The notes beneath the pieces are model-generated. The model was given only the letters and a program-made list of their open reading frames with translations. It was not told where the DNA came from and did no database searches. Shown piece after piece: positions 62,057 through 64,000 of a stretch of 64,000 bases of DNA. A program made the position numbers and the translations under genes. How positions within the stretch are numbered: position 1 is the first letter of the stretch; each line of letters begins with the position of its first letter. The stretch comes from an uncultured Dongia sp. (lineage in GTDB: Bacteria; Pseudomonadota; Alphaproteobacteria; Dongiales; Dongiaceae), in contig NZ_CAKZGO010000013.1 in the NCBI RefSeq assembly GCF_936916975.1, positions 45,979 to 109,978 of the forward strand, in the 5' to 3' direction.

Positions 62057-64000
62057 ATGGATATGGAAAAATTTACCGAACGGTCGCGCGGATTTCTGCA
62101 ATCCGCCCAGACTCTGGCTATGCGGTCGGGCCACCAGCGCCTCACCGCTGAGCATCTGCTGAAGACATTGCTCGACGATAAGGAAGGACTGGTCGCCAAT
62201 CTGATGAAGGCGGCCGGCGCCGATCCTGCGCGCGCCTTGTCCGGCGTTGAACGTGAGCTTGATAAACATCCGCGAGTCGAAGGCAGCGGGGCCGGGCAGG
62301 TCTACATGTCCCCGGAACTGTCGCGCATTTTGGGCCAGGCCGAGGAAGTGGCGCAAAAATCGGGTGACGGTTTCGTCACCGTCGAGCGCATGTTACTGGC
62401 TCTCGCTCTCTCGACCGAAACGCCGAGCGGCAAGATCCTCAAGGAAGCCGGTCTCGTTCCCCAGAAGCTCAATCAGGCGATCAACGATCTGCGCAAGGGC
62501 CGCAAGGCCGACAGCGCCAGTGCCGAAGACAGCTATGACGCGCTCAAGAAATACGCCCGGGACTTCACGCAGCTGGCACGGGAAGGCAAGCTCGACCCGG
62601 TCATCGGGCGAGACGAGGAGATTCGCCGCACCATCCAGGTGCTCTCCCGCCGCACCAAGAACAATCCGGTCCTGATCGGTGAGCCTGGCGTCGGCAAGAC
62701 CGCGATCATCGAAGGCCTCGCGGTGCGCATCGCCAATGGCGACGTGCCGGAAGGCCTCAAGAATCGCAAACTGATGTCGCTCGATCTTGGCGCCCTCATC
62801 GCCGGCGCCAAGTATCGCGGCGAGTTCGAGGAGCGGCTGAAAGCCGTGCTGCAGGAAATCTCCGCCGCCGCCGGCGAGATCATCCTGTTCATCGACGAAC
62901 TTCATACCTTGGTCGGTGCGGGTAAGGCGGAAGGGGCGATGGACGCCTCCAATATGCTCAAGCCCGCCTTGGCGCGCGGCGAATTGCATTGCGTGGGGGC
63001 GACGACCCTCGACGAATACCGCAAGCATATCGAGAAGGACGCGGCCTTGGCGCGACGGTTCCAGCCGGTCTTCGTGGCTGAGCCGAATGTCACCGATACA
63101 ATTTCGATCCTGCGCGGTCTCAAGGAAAAGTACGAGATGCATCACGGCGTCCGTATCACCGATGCCGCAATCGTTTCGGCTGCCACCTTGTCCAATCGCT
63201 ACATCACCGACCGCTTCCTCCCCGACAAGGCGATCGATCTCATCGATGAGGCGGCATCCCGCCTGCGCATGGAAGTCGAATCGAAGCCGGAAGAGATCGA
63301 CGAGGTTGACCGCAAGCTCATCCAGCTGAAGGTCGAACGCGAGGCGCTCAAGAAAGAGACGGATCCTGCGTCGAAGGAACGACTGCAGCATCTGGTCGAG
63401 GAAATCGAGAGCCTGGAGACCAAGTCGCGCTCGCTCACCACGATGTGGAAGGCGGAAAAGCAGAAGATTGATGACGCCCAGAAGCTGAAAGAACGTATCG
63501 ATCACGCCAAGATCGAGGTCGAGCAGGCGCAGCGCAACGGTAACTTCGCGCGTGCCGGCGAACTCACCTATTCGGTCATTCCCGATCTCACCCGGCGTTT
63601 GGCCGAAGCCGAGCAGGCAGCTGAACACCGCATGCTCAACGAGGTGGTAAAGGAAGAGGACATTGCCGGCGTCGTGTCACGCTGGACCGGCATTCCGGTT
63701 GATAAGATGCTGACCGGCGAGCGCGAAAAGCTCCTCAAGATGGAAGGGGCGCTCTCAGCGCGCGTGATCGGCCAGGCCGAAGCGGTGAAGGCGGTCTCCT
63801 TCGCCGTGCGGCGTGCCCGCGCCGGCCTGCAGGATCCCAACCGGCCGATCGGCTCCTTCCTGATGCTGGGGCCAACCGGCGTCGGCAAGACCGAGTTGTG
63901 CAAGGCCTTGGCCAGTTTCCTGTTCGACGACGACCAGGCGATGGTGCGCATCGACATGTCGGAATTCATGGAGAAGCATGCCGTCTCGCGCCTCATCGGC
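62057..64000 (+). CDS. clpB: ATP-dependent disaggregase ClpB, 3' end missing
   Basis: The first 648 residues of the Hsp100 chaperone that, with DnaK, rescues aggregated proteins. The Clp N-domain opens [23 protein letters not shown] domain 1 has Walker A GEPGVGKT (about 209) and [35 protein letters not shown]. The coiled-coil middle domain follows (about 410-530: [20 protein letters not shown]). AAA domain 2 begins with [19 protein letters not shown] and Walker [10 protein letters not shown] (about 605). The frame is open to the window edge. It sits behind a heat-shock-like promoter. ATG 62063 is an alternative start. Confidence 0.97.
   Translation, partial: MDMEKFTERSRGFLQSAQTLAMRSGHQRLTAEHLLKTLLDDKEGLVANLMKAAGADPARALSGVERELDKHPRVEGSGAGQVYMSPELSRILGQAEEVAQKSGDGFVTVERMLLALALSTETPSGKILKEAGLVPQKLNQAINDLRKGRKADSASAEDSYDALKKYARDFTQLAREGKLDPVIGRDEEIRRTIQVLSRRTKNNPVLIGEPGVGKTAIIEGLAVRIANGDVPEGLKNRKLMSLDLGALIAGAKYRGEFEERLKAVLQEISAAAGEIILFIDELHTLVGAGKAEGAMDASNMLKPALARGELHCVGATTLDEYRKHIEKDAALARRFQPVFVAEPNVTDTISILRGLKEKYEMHHGVRITDAAIVSAATLSNRYITDRFLPDKAIDLIDEAASRLRMEVESKPEEIDEVDRKLIQLKVEREALKKETDPASKERLQHLVEEIESLETKSRSLTTMWKAEKQKIDDAQKLKERIDHAKIEVEQAQRNGNFARAGELTYSVIPDLTRRLAEAEQAAEHRMLNEVVKEEDIAGVVSRWTGIPVDKMLTGEREKLLKMEGALSARVIGQAEAVKAVSFAVRRARAGLQDPNRPIGSFLMLGPTGVGKTELCKALASFLFDDDQAMVRIDMSEFMEKHAVSRLIG

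Overview
The window looks like chromosomal DNA of an alphaproteobacterium, most likely Rhodospirillales-like. This rests on high GC (by eye about 60-65%), strong third-position G/C bias, the alphaproteobacterial families DUF4167, DUF3572, CHCC zinc finger (NDUFS6-like), GlpVSTPQ glycerol ABC transporter and HmuSTUV haem uptake, and a hisS-hemA-prfA-prmC-DUF4167-clpB cluster. I see no phage, insertion sequence, integrase or CRISPR array. The taxonomic call is inference.

Layout. 1-8.9 kb: two RND efflux systems (one cut by the left edge) around a TetR regulator with a near-perfect operator palindrome. 9-11 kb: a small Cys/His-rich exported protein and a Tat-exported multicopper oxidase (copper handling), then a large palindromic repeat. 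11-15 kb: methylglyoxal synthase, then a sulfur-starvation pair: a TauD-type dioxygenase with an FAD/NAD(P)-binding protein, and a convergent orphan sulfate-binding protein. The two sulfur promoters share an 11-base motif, a dyad and a downstream TAG-N-GATT. 15.3-16.8 kb: murJ. 16.9-25.6 kb: glycerol uptake and use, glpR-glpD-glpV-glpS-glpT-glpP-glpQ-glpU, with a clustered GlpR-like operator array before glpD; glpK is not present. The two ATPases are asymmetric: GlpS lacks the H-loop histidine and GlpT lacks the LSGGQ signature.

25.8-30.9 kb: iron. Bacterioferritin and its ferredoxin converge; bfd and the haem operon (hemP-hemS-hmuT-hmuU-hmuV) diverge from a region with two Fur-like boxes. 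31-35.5 kb: mixed metabolism, including a cobalt-type nitrile hydratase (nthA, nthB, P14K-like activator). 35.5-41.3 kb: a YaiI-family protein, a DEAD-box RNA helicase with a terminator-like hairpin just before its start codon, an old-yellow-enzyme oxidoreductase, a decayed copy of the helicase 3' end, a DUF4328 membrane protein, tRNA-Arg(CCG) and a DUF3572 protein.

41.3-64 kb: mostly housekeeping: lipoprotein hydrolase, orphan ABC ATPase, CHCC zinc finger, polA, SYLF-domain protein, ubiG, lysC, a nitronate monooxygenase-like gene, ptsP, a RodZ-like HTH protein, ispG, hisS, a divergent glutamyl-tRNA reductase homologue, prfA, prmC, DUF4167 and clpB (cut by the right edge, behind a heat-shock-like promoter). 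Nothing here is a clear undescribed defence or mobile system. The best leads are the asymmetric glycerol ABC ATPase pair, the shared sulfur operator, the helicase leader hairpin and duplicated helicase tail, and the divergent HemA.
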